From Anaerolineales bacterium (lineage in GTDB: Bacteria; Chloroflexota; Anaerolineae; Anaerolineales; Villigracilaceae): a stretch of DNA of 64,000 nt. How positions within the stretch are numbered: position 1 is the stretch's first letter; the number at the start of each line of letters is the position of its first letter. The stretch covers positions 24,233 through 88,232 of the forward strand of contig JACKAW010000010.1 in the NCBI GenBank assembly GCA_020634885.1, written 5' to 3'. The position numbers were made by a program, and so were the translations under genes. Below, piece after piece: positions 27,955 through 37,006 of the stretch. The notes under the pieces were generated by a model that saw only the letters and a list, made by a program, of their open reading frames with translations, was not told the DNA's origin and searched no databases.

Positions 27955-29729
27955 AGTGCGTGCTCCAAAGGCAATAAGATTTGAAATACAGCGCCCTTAT
28001 ATTGGTCGCTTATTACATTGATGGAACCTTTCATCAAGGCAACCAGGTCCCTTGTAATTGAAAGACCAAGACCAATGCCGCGATTCTCATGCGACACTTC
28101 ATTATTAACCTGTTTGAATGGGTCAAAAATATCAGCCAATGCATCTTGCGGGATGCCAACGCCGGTATCAGAAACTACGATTTTCCAATGTTCTGCATCT
28201 TCCAACAAAAATGAAACCTTCACCACTCCTTCTGTTGTGAATTTCATGGCGTTTGCAACAAGGTTGATGATGATCTGGCGCAGACGGCGTTCATCGCCCA
28301 TGATCTGGGACGGTAGTTGCGGGTCTAAAAATCTCTTTAACTGCACGTTCTTTTTCTCTGTTGAAACAACAAAACCGGCGCAGGAACTTTCCACCAAGTC
28401 GTTCAATAAAAATTCGCTTTTCTTAAGGATCAAATTTCCTGATTCGATCTGAGCTTGGTCCAGCAATTCTGAAACCATCTCATTCAGATGTTCCGCGCTT
28501 CTCAAGACCGTCTGCACCACCCGTTTTTGTTCTTTATTTAATTCCCCAAAATTATCCCCTTCCAATAATTCCGCATACCCAATAATGCCCCCCAGTGGCG
28601 TGCGGAACTCATGGCTTACCTTTGCCAAAAAACGACTTTTCAAGGCATTGGCTTCTAACGCCTTATTACGAGCCTCCAACAAAAGCTGTTGTGTCTCCTT
28701 TGTTTGGGTAATATCATGGATCGTGACAATGCCTCCAATGATCATCTGAAACCGATCACGCAAGGGGGAGTATGAAATCTCCAAATGCTGGTTTTCCCCA
28801 TTCTCTTTGAGAAATTCAACCTCATGTCTCCCTTCGGTAAGGGTAAGGTCTTTTTCGGCAAGTTCTGCCCAATTGGAAAACAGTTGGGCAATACTGCTCC
28901 CAATCATTTCAGTTTTCAGGGACAATAACCTGTAGGCGGCAGGGTTTGAATCCACCACCCGGTTGTCCTTATCCAGGATGAGAACGCCATCTCTCAACCC
29001 CTCCACTACCACCTCGCGGGCTATTGGCGCGAGATCCAACATTCGGTGGCGCACTACTGCGAAGGTTAATCCAAGCCCGGTAATGGAAAAGGCAAAGGGG
29101 GTCAAATCGATAAATATTGGAAGTATCTTGAAAATCGTAATAGCATTGGCAACCCACGGCACACTGATCGCAATAAGGGTCCAAATCATTTGTCCACGAT
29201 ATTGGCGGGGCCATTTTATCAATGCCAATACAAGGAACACCACCCCACCTAGCAATCCAAGATACGAGTAAATGGCATGAATATTCCAATACCACCAACC
29301 ATTTACCCCATTGATCAGAAGAAAATCCCCTTGGGTAATCAACGTTTGAGATACCCAGAACCACGGACGAAAAGCCGGAGTAAAGATAACAATAATGGTG
29401 GAAATGGGGAGAAGTAATGCCAGCCCCACTCGAAGAGGCGTCAGCCAGTGCCCTCGCTCGGTATACTCAATGCTAAACAGCAGAAAAGAAAGTGGGGTAA
29501 ATGCGATAAAGATAAACGAGATATTATTCCAAAATATTTTTGTTTCAAGATGAGCAGATGCCAGTTCTAAAATATATGCACTTTCCCAAAAGAACAATAG
29601 CAGCATCATAATGGCGAGGTATTTGGCGCCTTTTGCCTTGCGTCTGCGCCATATATAAATGGACAGCAATCCTGGGATAATCCCCCCGATTACTAATGGA
29701 ATTAATGAGGCTGAGAAAGAAAAAACCAT
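27951..29729 (-). CDS. Membrane histidine kinase with N-terminal 7TM domain and PAS
   Basis: A 592-residue kinase. The first 220 residues form about seven membrane helices of the histidine-kinase 7TM type. A PAS domain (about 230-340) and a HisKA domain with SHEFRTPLGGIIGYAELL follow, then HATPase_c (NLVANAMKF, DTGVGIPQD, GIGLGLSIT). Start ATG 29729 has a near-perfect AAAGGAGG 6 nt upstream. The stop overlaps the start of the receiver protein, its likely target. Confidence 0.93.
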   Translation of the reverse strand: MVFSFSASLIPLVIGGIIPGLLSIYIWRRRKAKGAKYLAIMMLLLFFWESAYILELASAHLETKIFWNNISFIFIAFTPLSFLLFSIEYTERGHWLTPLRVGLALLLPISTIIVIFTPAFRPWFWVSQTLITQGDFLLINGVNGWWYWNIHAIYSYLGLLGGVVFLVLALIKWPRQYRGQMIWTLIAISVPWVANAITIFKILPIFIDLTPFAFSITGLGLTFAVVRHRMLDLAPIAREVVVEGLRDGVLILDKDNRVVDSNPAAYRLLSLKTEMIGSSIAQLFSNWAELAEKDLTLTEGRHEVEFLKENGENQHLEISYSPLRDRFQMIIGGIVTIHDITQTKETQQLLLEARNKALEANALKSRFLAKVSHEFRTPLGGIIGYAELLEGDNFGELNKEQKRVVQTVLRSAEHLNEMVSELLDQAQIESGNLILKKSEFLLNDLVESSCAGFVVSTEKKNVQLKRFLDPQLPSQIMGDERRLRQIIINLVANAMKFTTEGVVKVSFLLEDAEHWKIVVSDTGVGIPQDALADIFDPFKQVNNEVSHENRGIGLGLSITRDLVALMKGSINVISDQYKGAVFQILLPLEHAL

Positions 29730-29823
29730 GGTTTCCCTCCTTTAGAGGAATCTTCTTAAAATTCCAACGACTATCGCGAGCATCAATCTATTATATCAAT
29801 TACAAAATTACAGCAGACAATTT

Positions 29824-30432
29824 TCACAATCTTTCCAAGATCACTCGCCGCAGTTCATCCTGTACAGACTCCCATGCCTGCTCCGAGTTGACCAACACCC
29901 ACCTCTCCGGTTCAGCGTTGACCATCTCCAAATACCCGACGCGGACTCGTTTGTGAAAATCCACAGTTTTGGCATCCATGCGGTTCCACTCATTATCTTT
30001 CTTCTTTCGTCCCAAGCCCACTTCCACATCCAGATCGAGCAAAACTGTCAGATCAGGCTTTAAGCCGCCAGTAGCATATTTGACCAAGGCACGAATCTCA
30101 TCCAAATCCTGCTGATGACCATAGCCCTGATACGCAATGGTCGAATCATAATATCGGTCAGAAAGGACGATCTCGCCATCCGCAAGGCGCGGTTTGATAA
30201 CCTGCTCCACAATTTGAGCGCGGGCAGATTGATAGAGCAAGGTTTCAGTGCGAGCGTGCATTTCAGCATTCTTCATATCATGCAGCACATCACGAATCTG
30301 CTCACTGATCGATGTTCCGCCGGGTTCACGGGTGGGAAAGACCGTATAGCCCTTCTCGCGCAGAAATTCTACAAGATGGGGAATATGGGATGTTTTGCCC
30401 GAGCCTTCGGGACCTTCAAGAGTAATGAACAT
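29824..30432 (-). CDS. tmk: Thymidylate kinase
   Basis: Phosphorylates dTMP to dTDP. A 202-residue P-loop kinase with EGPEGSGKTS at the N-terminus, the PTREPGGT motif that binds dTMP phosphate, and DRYYDSTIAYQGYG. Length is normal. No terminator is visible downstream, and a pair of REP-like palindromes lies just upstream. Confidence 0.95.
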   Translation of the reverse strand: MFITLEGPEGSGKTSHIPHLVEFLREKGYTVFPTREPGGTSISEQIRDVLHDMKNAEMHARTETLLYQSARAQIVEQVIKPRLADGEIVLSDRYYDSTIAYQGYGHQQDLDEIRALVKYATGGLKPDLTVLLDLDVEVGLGRKKKDNEWNRMDAKTVDFHKRVRVGYLEMVNAEPERWVLVNSEQAWESVQDELRRVILERL

Positions 30433-30441
30433 AATTTATCC

Positions 30442-30545
30442 GTAGGGACAGGGCTTACCCCTGTCCATGTGTTTTATTTCACGTCATAATAATACAAAAC
30501 GGCAAATATAGAAAATAAAAGGGCGACCTTCACGGTCGCCCCTAC
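30442..30545. repeat. Inverted pair of REP-like palindromes (GTAG ... CTAC)
   Basis: GTAG (30442-30445) precedes GGACAGGG-CTTAC-CCCTGTCC (30446-30466). After about 54 nt, GGGCGACC-TTCAC-GGTCGCCC (30521-30541) is followed by CTAC. The two hairpins face each other with GTAG at the outer edges, filling the gap between tmk and the R3H ATPase gene. The GTAG edge and paired layout recall REP/BIME elements moved by RAYT transposases in enterobacteria. Confidence 0.6.
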
Positions 30546-30548
30546 AAA

Positions 30549-32138
30549 TTATTCTCGAAATATTCTTACATGCCTGCGCGGCTCTTTCCCATACGAATGA
30601 GAAACCAACTCGGCATCACGCGCCATTTCATGTTGCAAGCGGCGCACAAGTGAAGGTCCCGGCGGCAGGTCTACAAAGCGTTCACCGTTCAGAACCGCGC
30701 TAATGGCTTCTTTCGCCTGATCGCGGATATCCTCCATATTGTCGCGCTGTACGTGCTCGGTCAAGCTATACAGGTCGCTGATGAATTGCTCGGTCTGCGA
30801 AACCGAATTCGCGCGCAGCACATAGATCGGCATTCCGCGCGCCTCGGCATCCATGATGGTGTGCTCGCGGTTACGGTAGTACGTCCGCAGCGTCACCAAT
30901 ACATCGGCTTCGGCAACATCGGTTACAACAACCGCCGGAACACCAAGCCGCTTCGCAGATTGCTGGAGACGGTTGCGTGCCACGCCATACGCAAAGATGC
31001 GGATGGTCTGCAATTTTGTGCCAAGGTTCGGAACCTGTGTCGGAGTAGGTAAATGTTCGACGGGCTGAGAAACAGGCTGCTGACGTCGAGTTCGAAGCGG
31101 GGTTTTCGTCGGCGCTTCAGTTCTGGACTTTGGAGCGGGTGCGGCTTTCTCGATCTTGATCTCACCCGTTTCATCGCGCGTGCGCACTTCTGGCGGGATG
31201 GGTGCATCACGCAGCAACGAATCGACCGAGGTCATAATATCGGCGTGAACGGTGAAGCGGTCGCGGGTTTGAATTTCGATCAGCACATCAAAGGTTGGCG
31301 GCGCACGGCGTTCGAGCACGGTCTTCTGCGTACCACGACGGCGGGCTTCTTCGTCAGAGAGGGTTACGGCTTCAATGCCGCCCACAAGGTCACTGAGTGT
31401 GGGATTAAGCAAAAGGTTATCAAGCGTTTGCCCGTGCGCCGTGCCAATAAGTTGCACGCCGCGTTCTGCAATGGTACGAGCAGCAAGCGCTTCGAGTTCG
31501 CGCCCAATTTCATCAATGACGATCACTTCGGGGTTGTGGTTTTCCACGGCTTCGATCATCACCTCATGCTGAAGCATCGGCTCGCGGACTTGCATACGAC
31601 GCGCCTTGCCCACCGCCGGGTGCGGCACATCGCCATCGCCGCCAATTTCATTGGATGTATCAACGATGACCACGCGTTTATTTTCCGCAAGGATGCGAGC
31701 GGCTTCGCGCAAGAGCGTTGTTTTACCAACACCCGGGCGCCCCAGGATCAAAACGGATTTACCCGATTCGATCAGGTCTTGGATGATATCCACCGTGCCA
31801 TACACGGCGCGACCTACGCGGCAAGTGAGCCCGACAATGGCGCTGCGTCGATTCTTAATGGCAGAGATACGATGAAGTGTTCGCTCCATACCGGCGCGGT
31901 TGTCGGCATCGAACGTACCAATCCGTTCGGTGACGTGGTCGATCTCAGCACGGGTGATCTCGGTATTCAGCAGGGCGATCTCACCATCCACAAAACGAGC
32001 GGTGGGAATGCGCCCAAGGTCAATGACGATCTCAAGTAATTTATCGTTGTTATTTGCCTTCTCCACCGCATGGCGCAGGTTGGATGGGAGTACATCTAAC
32101 AGGGCTTCGAGATCATCTGTAATTCTGTGTTGTGTCAT
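30549..32138 (-). CDS. R3H-domain AAA ATPase (Ycf45/SpoIIIAA-like)
   Basis: A 529-residue protein. The central ATPase has Walker A GRPGVGKTTLLREA and Walker B EVIVIDEIGRELEA, and resembles SpoIIIAA and cyanobacterial/plastid Ycf45 proteins. A proline/lysine-rich linker follows, then a domain of unknown role (IRIFAYGVARNRLQQSA, VVVTDVAEADVLVTL), and a C-terminal R3H single-stranded nucleic acid-binding domain (LPPGPSLVRRLQHEMA). The function is not established. A possible TATAAT lies about 245 nt upstream on the minus strand, implying a long leader. Confidence 0.9.
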   Translation of the reverse strand: MTQHRITDDLEALLDVLPSNLRHAVEKANNNDKLLEIVIDLGRIPTARFVDGEIALLNTEITRAEIDHVTERIGTFDADNRAGMERTLHRISAIKNRRSAIVGLTCRVGRAVYGTVDIIQDLIESGKSVLILGRPGVGKTTLLREAARILAENKRVVIVDTSNEIGGDGDVPHPAVGKARRMQVREPMLQHEVMIEAVENHNPEVIVIDEIGRELEALAARTIAERGVQLIGTAHGQTLDNLLLNPTLSDLVGGIEAVTLSDEEARRRGTQKTVLERRAPPTFDVLIEIQTRDRFTVHADIMTSVDSLLRDAPIPPEVRTRDETGEIKIEKAAPAPKSRTEAPTKTPLRTRRQQPVSQPVEHLPTPTQVPNLGTKLQTIRIFAYGVARNRLQQSAKRLGVPAVVVTDVAEADVLVTLRTYYRNREHTIMDAEARGMPIYVLRANSVSQTEQFISDLYSLTEHVQRDNMEDIRDQAKEAISAVLNGERFVDLPPGPSLVRRLQHEMARDAELVSHSYGKEPRRHVRIFRE

Positions 32139-32544
32139 AGTAAAGTACCGGTTTCCATTTTAGGCTTGCCCTGCAACTGACAAAAAAGCCAATTGAAGGG
32201 TATCAAGCGGCGCATTAAATCAAAAAAGAAAAGAACACGCGAAATACTCAAGCGCGGTTTGGGTTTTAAGGGTGAAGGGGAATGTGAATATAAATCATGA
32301 CGGTGTACCTTGCCTTTCCGGGGCGTCACATGCAGAGTTTCATGTGTCAGGCATCATGTGCCGATTTGTAGTGGCGGGAATATTATAGCAGGTCGCCGGT
32401 TAACGCATTGTTAGAGGTGCGTGTTAATTTCCTTCAAATTGTCTGACCAATTCCTCGTAAACAAAAAAAAACTGGATCAGAGGAAAACGTATCAGCTATA
32501 ATAGCTCGCTACTATCTTTATTTACGAAAGGAATTTAAAAAGCA
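32139..32544. other. 406-nt intergenic region between divergent genes
   Basis: No supportable gene. It holds candidate -10 boxes pointing both ways: TATAAT on the minus strand (32382-32387) towards the R3H ATPase, and TATAAT on the plus strand (32497-32502) towards the AP2 protein. Neither has a good -35. Near 32325-32362, CACATG and two copies of CATGTG could form alternative hairpins in the leader of the R3H gene. I do not recognise a known riboswitch. Confidence 0.4.
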
Positions 32545-33006
32545 ATGAGTAATTACTCTTTGAGGGGTATCAGCAGGATACACTCAAAGGGGGCTGGCTG
32601 GTTAGTCAGGTTGTATCGAAATGCTAAAGTGATCACAAAACTCTTTAGCGATGGCGTTTACGGGAGCTCCGATAAGGCATTAAAAGCAGCACAGGCTTAT
32701 CATCGGCAGGCTCAAATAAAATTTCCACCCATCGAAAAACCTCCTTTTCGAGAAACGCCGCTTCGAAATAACAGGTCTGGTTACAATGGCATTTGTGAGA
32801 CTTTTAGCCGCACAAGAAAAGGCGAAAAAATCTCGTGCTGGAATGTCAGTTGGTATAACCCGCCAAACAAGTTAAACAGCAAAAAGTTCTATTTTCACGA
32901 TCCGCAAGAACGCAAACAAGCCTTGAAAGAAGCCCTCCAATTTCGAAAGGAGCGCGAAGCCGAAATTTTAAAGAGATCGCGCAGAAGGCGAAAGATCACA
33001 ACTTAA
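32545..33006 (+). CDS. Protein with two AP2/ERF-like domains
   Basis: A 153-residue, very basic protein. Residues about 7-55 (GISRIHSKGAGWLVRLYR through ALKAAQAYHRQ) and about 75-135 (RSGYNGICETF, SCWNVSWYNPP, then ALKEALQFRKERE) each match the AP2 DNA-binding pattern: G[I/V], W.V.[I/W], a short beta hairpin, then a helix rich in Ala. In bacteria AP2 domains mostly sit in HNH homing endonucleases; here no nuclease domain is present. The C-terminus is KRSRRRRKITT. AAAGGAA precedes the ATG. It could be a nucleoid or regulatory protein or a remnant of a mobile element. Confidence 0.68.
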   Translation: MSNYSLRGISRIHSKGAGWLVRLYRNAKVITKLFSDGVYGSSDKALKAAQAYHRQAQIKFPPIEKPPFRETPLRNNRSGYNGICETFSRTRKGEKISCWNVSWYNPPNKLNSKKFYFHDPQERKQALKEALQFRKEREAEILKRSRRRRKITT

Positions 33007-33017
33007 GGTATACATGC

Positions 33018-33067
33018 AATACTGCCTGTAAAAATTAGAACAATTTTTACAGGCAGTATTCTTTTGT
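33018..33067 (+). terminator. Terminator after the AP2 gene
   Basis: A perfect 19-bp inverted repeat (AATACTGCCTGTAAAAATT and its complement) with a 5-nt loop is followed by CTTTTG, between convergent genes. Confidence 0.85.
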
Positions 33068-33076
33068 ACTCCAAAC

Positions 33077-33913
33077 TTAGATGTGTAGTTTGCCTTGCTG
33101 CCAATTCCGCAGCACCAAATAGGCAATTGGCAGGCTCAGGCTCATACCAGAAATTTTTATACTCTTTCCATTCGTCAGTTGCAAAAAGATAAAGTAATGC
33201 CTCCCATTGCGGGTTTGGGTATAACGCAGTTGCACAAAGCTCACTTCACTTGCATGGATAATGCGTTCGCTTAAAATATATCGCAGGGTTAGCTGGTCGC
33301 CTTCCATCAAAACAACCCGGGGTGCAGAGAGGAACATTCCAACAAAAGCCAGGAGCATCAAAAACAAGATTGCAAAAGGAATGAGGTTTTCAACAGACAA
33401 ATTACCCGAGGCTAAAAGTTCTGAAACAAAAAAAACAATAAAGCCAAGGAACAACAAAAGGAAAACGCCCAGGGAGGTGAAGAAGCCAAGTCCGCGCCGC
33501 ATTTCAGGGTAATCTCGAGGCGAAAAAAGTTCAGGGCGTTTCGCGCCAACCGCCTCGATCACTTCCAAATACCCGGGCATACGCGAACTGATAGACAAAT
33601 TCACATCCTCATCGCGGCTGTGCAATTTCATCGTGCCGCCCCAGCCTGATACATGCCCGATCTCCATCCAACGCAGGGTCTTCGCCCCAAACAAACCCTG
33701 AACCGAAATTTCATCATCTGAAACAATGGTTTTGGAAGTTAAGGAAATAAAAAGCAATCCAAAAATAAACGCCATAAATGCCAGGACGGGTATCGCATAT
33801 TGCGTCAACGCCGACCCAAAGGCAGTCCACACAATGCCCAAAAAGAACAAAAAAACAATGGCGATCAAAATCAACAACAAGGGTGAAGTTTTATAAACAC
33901 GAGGCTCGTTCAT
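33077..33913 (-). CDS. Membrane protein with two bacterial-PH-like regions
   Basis: A 278-residue protein. Two hydrophobic segments (about 12-58) are followed by a PH-like beta region (TIVSDDEISVQGLFGAKTL, RWMEIGHVSGWGG). Two more membrane segments (about 145-210) are followed by a second such region (RVVLMEGDQLTLRYILSER, IIHASEVSFVQLRY). The repeated layout resembles YdbT-type bPH2 membrane proteins, but I cannot name a family with certainty. Single gene with no informative neighbours. Confidence 0.65.
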   Translation of the reverse strand: MNEPRVYKTSPLLLILIAIVFLFFLGIVWTAFGSALTQYAIPVLAFMAFIFGLLFISLTSKTIVSDDEISVQGLFGAKTLRWMEIGHVSGWGGTMKLHSRDEDVNLSISSRMPGYLEVIEAVGAKRPELFSPRDYPEMRRGLGFFTSLGVFLLLFLGFIVFFVSELLASGNLSVENLIPFAILFLMLLAFVGMFLSAPRVVLMEGDQLTLRYILSERIIHASEVSFVQLRYTQTRNGRHYFIFLQLTNGKSIKISGMSLSLPIAYLVLRNWQQGKLHI

Positions 33914-34083
33914 TTATGATCCTTTTCTGAAATAAATGTCCATAAAGAACTATACAACAGAACCTATCAAAATAGCTATAGCTCTTCTTTCCTCCCTTCC
34001 AACCTCTCGCCCCTGTATAGATGCCGCAATCAAAAATTGCAATTTACCCCTTCTAAAAAAGCGCAATTTTTGACCGCGCTGGG

Positions 34084-34095
34084 TATAATTGCACC
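34084..34095 (+). promoter_or_regulatory. -10 box immediately before the DUF389 gene; possible leaderless transcript
   Basis: A consensus TATAAT (34084-34089) lies 6 nt before the ATG at 34096, so transcription would start at or next to the start codon. There is no Shine-Dalgarno sequence. No good -35 is found at normal spacing; TTGACC at 34070 is too close. Confidence 0.4.
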
Positions 34096-35409
34096 ATGTC
34101 TATGCAAGAAGATCAAAACCTGCCCCTCGAACCAGTTAAACCAGAACCCACCACACCTCTGCCGCCCAGGCGCAGACGCGTTACGCGGCGTTCCCACATC
34201 CCCACCGATGCGGCAGGACAAGCAGAATTAATCGCATCTCTCGCGCGCCGCGCCTACCCATCCATCGAACTATTCGTCTTCTCCCTGGTATGCGGCGCAA
34301 TTCTTGGGCTGGGCTACCTGCTCGATTCGCAAGCCGTCATCCTGTTTGGTATATTGGTTGCCCCACTCATGACCCCCTGGGTAGGCTTTTTACTTGCCAT
34401 GCTCACCGGCTCGCTCCGCTTCATGTTTGAAACCCTCATGGCGCTGCTCATCAGCCTGATCTTTGTTTTTGTGGGCGGGCTGCTTACCGGGTTTGCCGCG
34501 CGTCTCTTAATGCCCATCACCCTCAACAACATATACATCCATTCACGACTTTGGATACCAGAGTTGGTCGTCTTTGTCATCGGAGCCATCACCCTCGTCA
34601 TTTCCTTCGCCCGCTCAGAAGACAAACCCTTCCTCCCCAGCGTCCTCATTGCATACGCATTTTTTCTCCCCATCAGCGCCTCAGCATTTGGGCTGAGCGC
34701 AGGGCTGCCCAACGTTTGGCTGCAAGGCTTACTCGTCTTCCTCACCCACTTTGCACTCACCAGCACCATCGGGCTTGTCACCCTGCTCATCCTGCGTTTG
34801 CGTCCCACTACTGGCGGCATCATGCTCAGCGTGATCATGATCTTAGCGTTTGCCGCCATCCTCATCACATTGATCGGATCAGGCTCCCCCACTACCCAAA
34901 CAGATGTGCCGCAAGCCACACCCACCAACGCGAATCAAGAAACGCCTCTCTCTCCAACCGAAGACCTGTCCGGTAAACCCGAGCCGAGTGCCACGCCGTT
35001 GGTTCAGGCAGCCACAAATACCCCCACTGCCAATAACATCACTCCCAGCCCCGTGCCGGTGACGTTGGAAATCACCCTCCCGCCCACCCAAACCCCCACC
35101 ATCACACTCACCATCCCACCTGAACCGGTGTACGGCAAGGTACGAGCCAATGAAGGCGGCGGCGCAAACCTTCGTGACGCCCCCGGCGGAACCTATGTGA
35201 TGACCCTGCTCAATGGCACCATTGTTGAAACCTATTCAGAATTCCAGTTGGTTAACGGCACAACCTGGGTAAAGGTTTTCGCACAGGTCAACGGACAACG
35301 CATCGAAGGCTGGCTGCTCGAATCGGTCATTTCATACGCCACCCCCGCACCAGATTTTCAACCTTCGTCCACACCGCAAGGCACACCCACTATCATCGTT
35401 ACCCCCTAA
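34096..35409 (+). CDS. DUF389-like membrane protein with C-terminal SH3-like domain
   Basis: A 437-residue protein. A short basic N-terminus is followed by about six to seven membrane helices (60-280) with the DUF389-type pattern (DSQAVILFGILVAPLMTPWV). Then comes a Thr/Pro-rich extracytoplasmic linker of about 90 residues (PTNANQETPLSPTEDLSG and similar) and a bacterial SH3 domain (about 345-420: VRANEGGGANLRDAPGG, NGTTWVKVF, EGWLLESVI). SH3b domains often bind peptidoglycan, so the protein may link membrane and cell wall (inference). The DUF389 function is unknown. Confidence 0.8.
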   Translation: MSMQEDQNLPLEPVKPEPTTPLPPRRRRVTRRSHIPTDAAGQAELIASLARRAYPSIELFVFSLVCGAILGLGYLLDSQAVILFGILVAPLMTPWVGFLLAMLTGSLRFMFETLMALLISLIFVFVGGLLTGFAARLLMPITLNNIYIHSRLWIPELVVFVIGAITLVISFARSEDKPFLPSVLIAYAFFLPISASAFGLSAGLPNVWLQGLLVFLTHFALTSTIGLVTLLILRLRPTTGGIMLSVIMILAFAAILITLIGSGSPTTQTDVPQATPTNANQETPLSPTEDLSGKPEPSATPLVQAATNTPTANNITPSPVPVTLEITLPPTQTPTITLTIPPEPVYGKVRANEGGGANLRDAPGGTYVMTLLNGTIVETYSEFQLVNGTTWVKVFAQVNGQRIEGWLLESVISYATPAPDFQPSSTPQGTPTIIVTP

Positions 35410-35422
35410 TATTTCAATATTT

Positions 35423-35463
35423 TTAGGTGACAGTCTTTTGACGAAAAGGCTGTCACCTTTTTA
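35423..35463 (+). terminator. Terminator hairpin AGGTGACAG...CTGTCACCT
   Basis: AGGTGACAG and CTGTCACCT, with CTTTT and AAAAG extending the stem inward, are followed by TTTTT. It ends the DUF389 gene. A near copy with the same flanks occurs at 62917-62957. Confidence 0.85.
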
Positions 35464-35487
35464 TGTCAACTACTTAAAGGAGTTTCC

Positions 35488-36936
35488 ATGCCCATTCATT
35501 TTGGCACCGACGGCTGGCGCGCCGTCATTTCAGATAGTTTCACATTCAGCAACTTACGCATGGTTTCGCAAGCCATTGCCGATGCCGTTGCCTCAGATCA
35601 CTGGGATAAGACAGACTCAGTGGATGAGAAAAAGATCGTCATCGGCTACGATACCCGTTTTCTCTCAGACCGTTTTGCAGGTGAAGTGGCGCGTGTGCTC
35701 GCCGCAAATGGATTCAGCGTCCTGCTCGCCCAGTCTGATTCGCCCACCCCTGCCATTTCGTATGCCGTCAAGAAAAATAACGCCATTGCAGGTGTAATGA
35801 TCACAGCATCTCACAATGCCCCGCGCTACAACGGCATGAAACTAAAAGGCGCATTTGGCGGGTCTGCCCTGCCGGAACAATGCCGCCGCGTGGAAGTGTA
35901 CATCAACGACAATGAGGAACAAGCACGCGGACCCAACCTGATGGATTTCAACAAAGCGAGAGACGCGGGCTTGATCCAAAAATTCAACCCCCTGCCTGCC
36001 TACTTCGACCATCTGCGTACGTTGATCAACACAGACATCATTGCCGATAATCCGCAGCGTTTTGTAGCCGATGCCATGTACGGCTCTGGCAGAGGTGTGA
36101 TCAAAGCCTTCCTGCAAGGTACAGGCTGCGAAATTCATGAAATTCGCGGTGAGATGAACCCGGGGTTTGGTGGTATTCACCCTGAACCCATCGCAAAGAA
36201 CCTTGGCGCATTAGCCAGCGCGGTCAGTTCCGGGTTTGGTAATTTTGGTGTGGTCACCGATGGTGACGCCGACCGCATCGGTGCAATGGACGAACGCGGC
36301 AATTTTGTAGACCCGCACAAGATCATGGCGCTTTCCCTCAAATACCTGGTTGAAAAGCGCGGCATGAGCGGGTCTGTCGTCCGCACGGTTTCAACCACTC
36401 GCATGATAGACCGTCTTGCCAAACGCTATGGCATGAAAGTTCACGAAACTCCGGTTGGCTTTAACCATATCGCTGATATTATGATGAATGAAGATGTGCT
36501 CATCGGCGGCGAAGAATCTGGCGGCATTTCGTTCAAGGGACACATTCCCGAGGGCGATGGTCCGATCATGGGGTTGCTGTTGGTCGAAATGCTGGCGGCT
36601 TCGGGCAAATCTTTGGGAGCAATGGTAGATGAGTTGCTTGAAGATGTGGGTCCCGCTTTTTATGAACGTGTAGACCTGCGCTTGAGCCGTCCTGTTGCCA
36701 AGGCAGAAATGACGGATTACCTCACTCAAAATGCTCCGGCTGAAATTGGCGGCGAGAAGGTGGCAGAGATCAGTCAACGTGACGGGGTGAAGTACATCAT
36801 GTCTGATGATTCCTGGCTTTTAGTCCGCCCAAGTGGTACTGAGCCTGTGCTGCGAGTTTATGCCGAAGGGCGTACACAGGAAATGGTCAAATCTCTTTTG
36901 GGGTATGGTCAAAAAGTGGCTGAAAGCGTTTCGTAA
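35488..36936 (+). CDS. Phosphoglucomutase/phosphomannomutase family protein
   Basis: A 482-residue alpha-D-phosphohexomutase that moves phosphate between C1 and C6 of hexose phosphates. Motifs in order: FGTDGWRAVI at the N-terminus, catalytic phosphoserine loop ITASHNAPRYNG, metal-binding DGDADRIGA, sugar-binding GGEESGGIS, and phosphate-binding RPSGTEPVLRVY. A strong AAAGGAG site precedes the ATG. It may supply glucose-1-phosphate to GlgC encoded 9 kb away; whether glucose or mannose is preferred cannot be told. Confidence 0.94.
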   Translation: MPIHFGTDGWRAVISDSFTFSNLRMVSQAIADAVASDHWDKTDSVDEKKIVIGYDTRFLSDRFAGEVARVLAANGFSVLLAQSDSPTPAISYAVKKNNAIAGVMITASHNAPRYNGMKLKGAFGGSALPEQCRRVEVYINDNEEQARGPNLMDFNKARDAGLIQKFNPLPAYFDHLRTLINTDIIADNPQRFVADAMYGSGRGVIKAFLQGTGCEIHEIRGEMNPGFGGIHPEPIAKNLGALASAVSSGFGNFGVVTDGDADRIGAMDERGNFVDPHKIMALSLKYLVEKRGMSGSVVRTVSTTRMIDRLAKRYGMKVHETPVGFNHIADIMMNEDVLIGGEESGGISFKGHIPEGDGPIMGLLLVEMLAASGKSLGAMVDELLEDVGPAFYERVDLRLSRPVAKAEMTDYLTQNAPAEIGGEKVAEISQRDGVKYIMSDDSWLLVRPSGTEPVLRVYAEGRTQEMVKSLLGYGQKVAESVS

Positions 36937-36952
36937 AAAAACACTTTACGTT

Positions 36953-36992
36953 AAACAAAAACTCACTCCGGCTTTGGAGTGAGTTTTTGTTT
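36953..36992. terminator. Bidirectional terminator between phosphohexomutase and LPxTG genes
   Basis: AAACAAAAACTCACTCC and GGAGTGAGTTTTTGTTT pair perfectly around a 6-nt loop, with T-runs on both strands. It also ends the large minus-strand operon. Confidence 0.92.
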
Positions 36993-37006
36993 GGTTGCAG
37001 AAACAG

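Noticed and set aside
31053..32039. 328-codon + strand frame opposite the R3H ATPase gene
   Set aside because: It mirrors a well-supported ATPase with Walker motifs and an R3H domain; its own translation shows no domain.
32135..32329. 64-codon minus-strand frame upstream of the R3H gene
   Set aside because: No ribosome site, no recognisable features, and it overlaps the probable leader.
32139..32400. Riboswitch in the leader of the R3H ATPase gene
   Set aside because: Some CACATG/CATGTG pairing is possible, but no known aptamer consensus could be matched.
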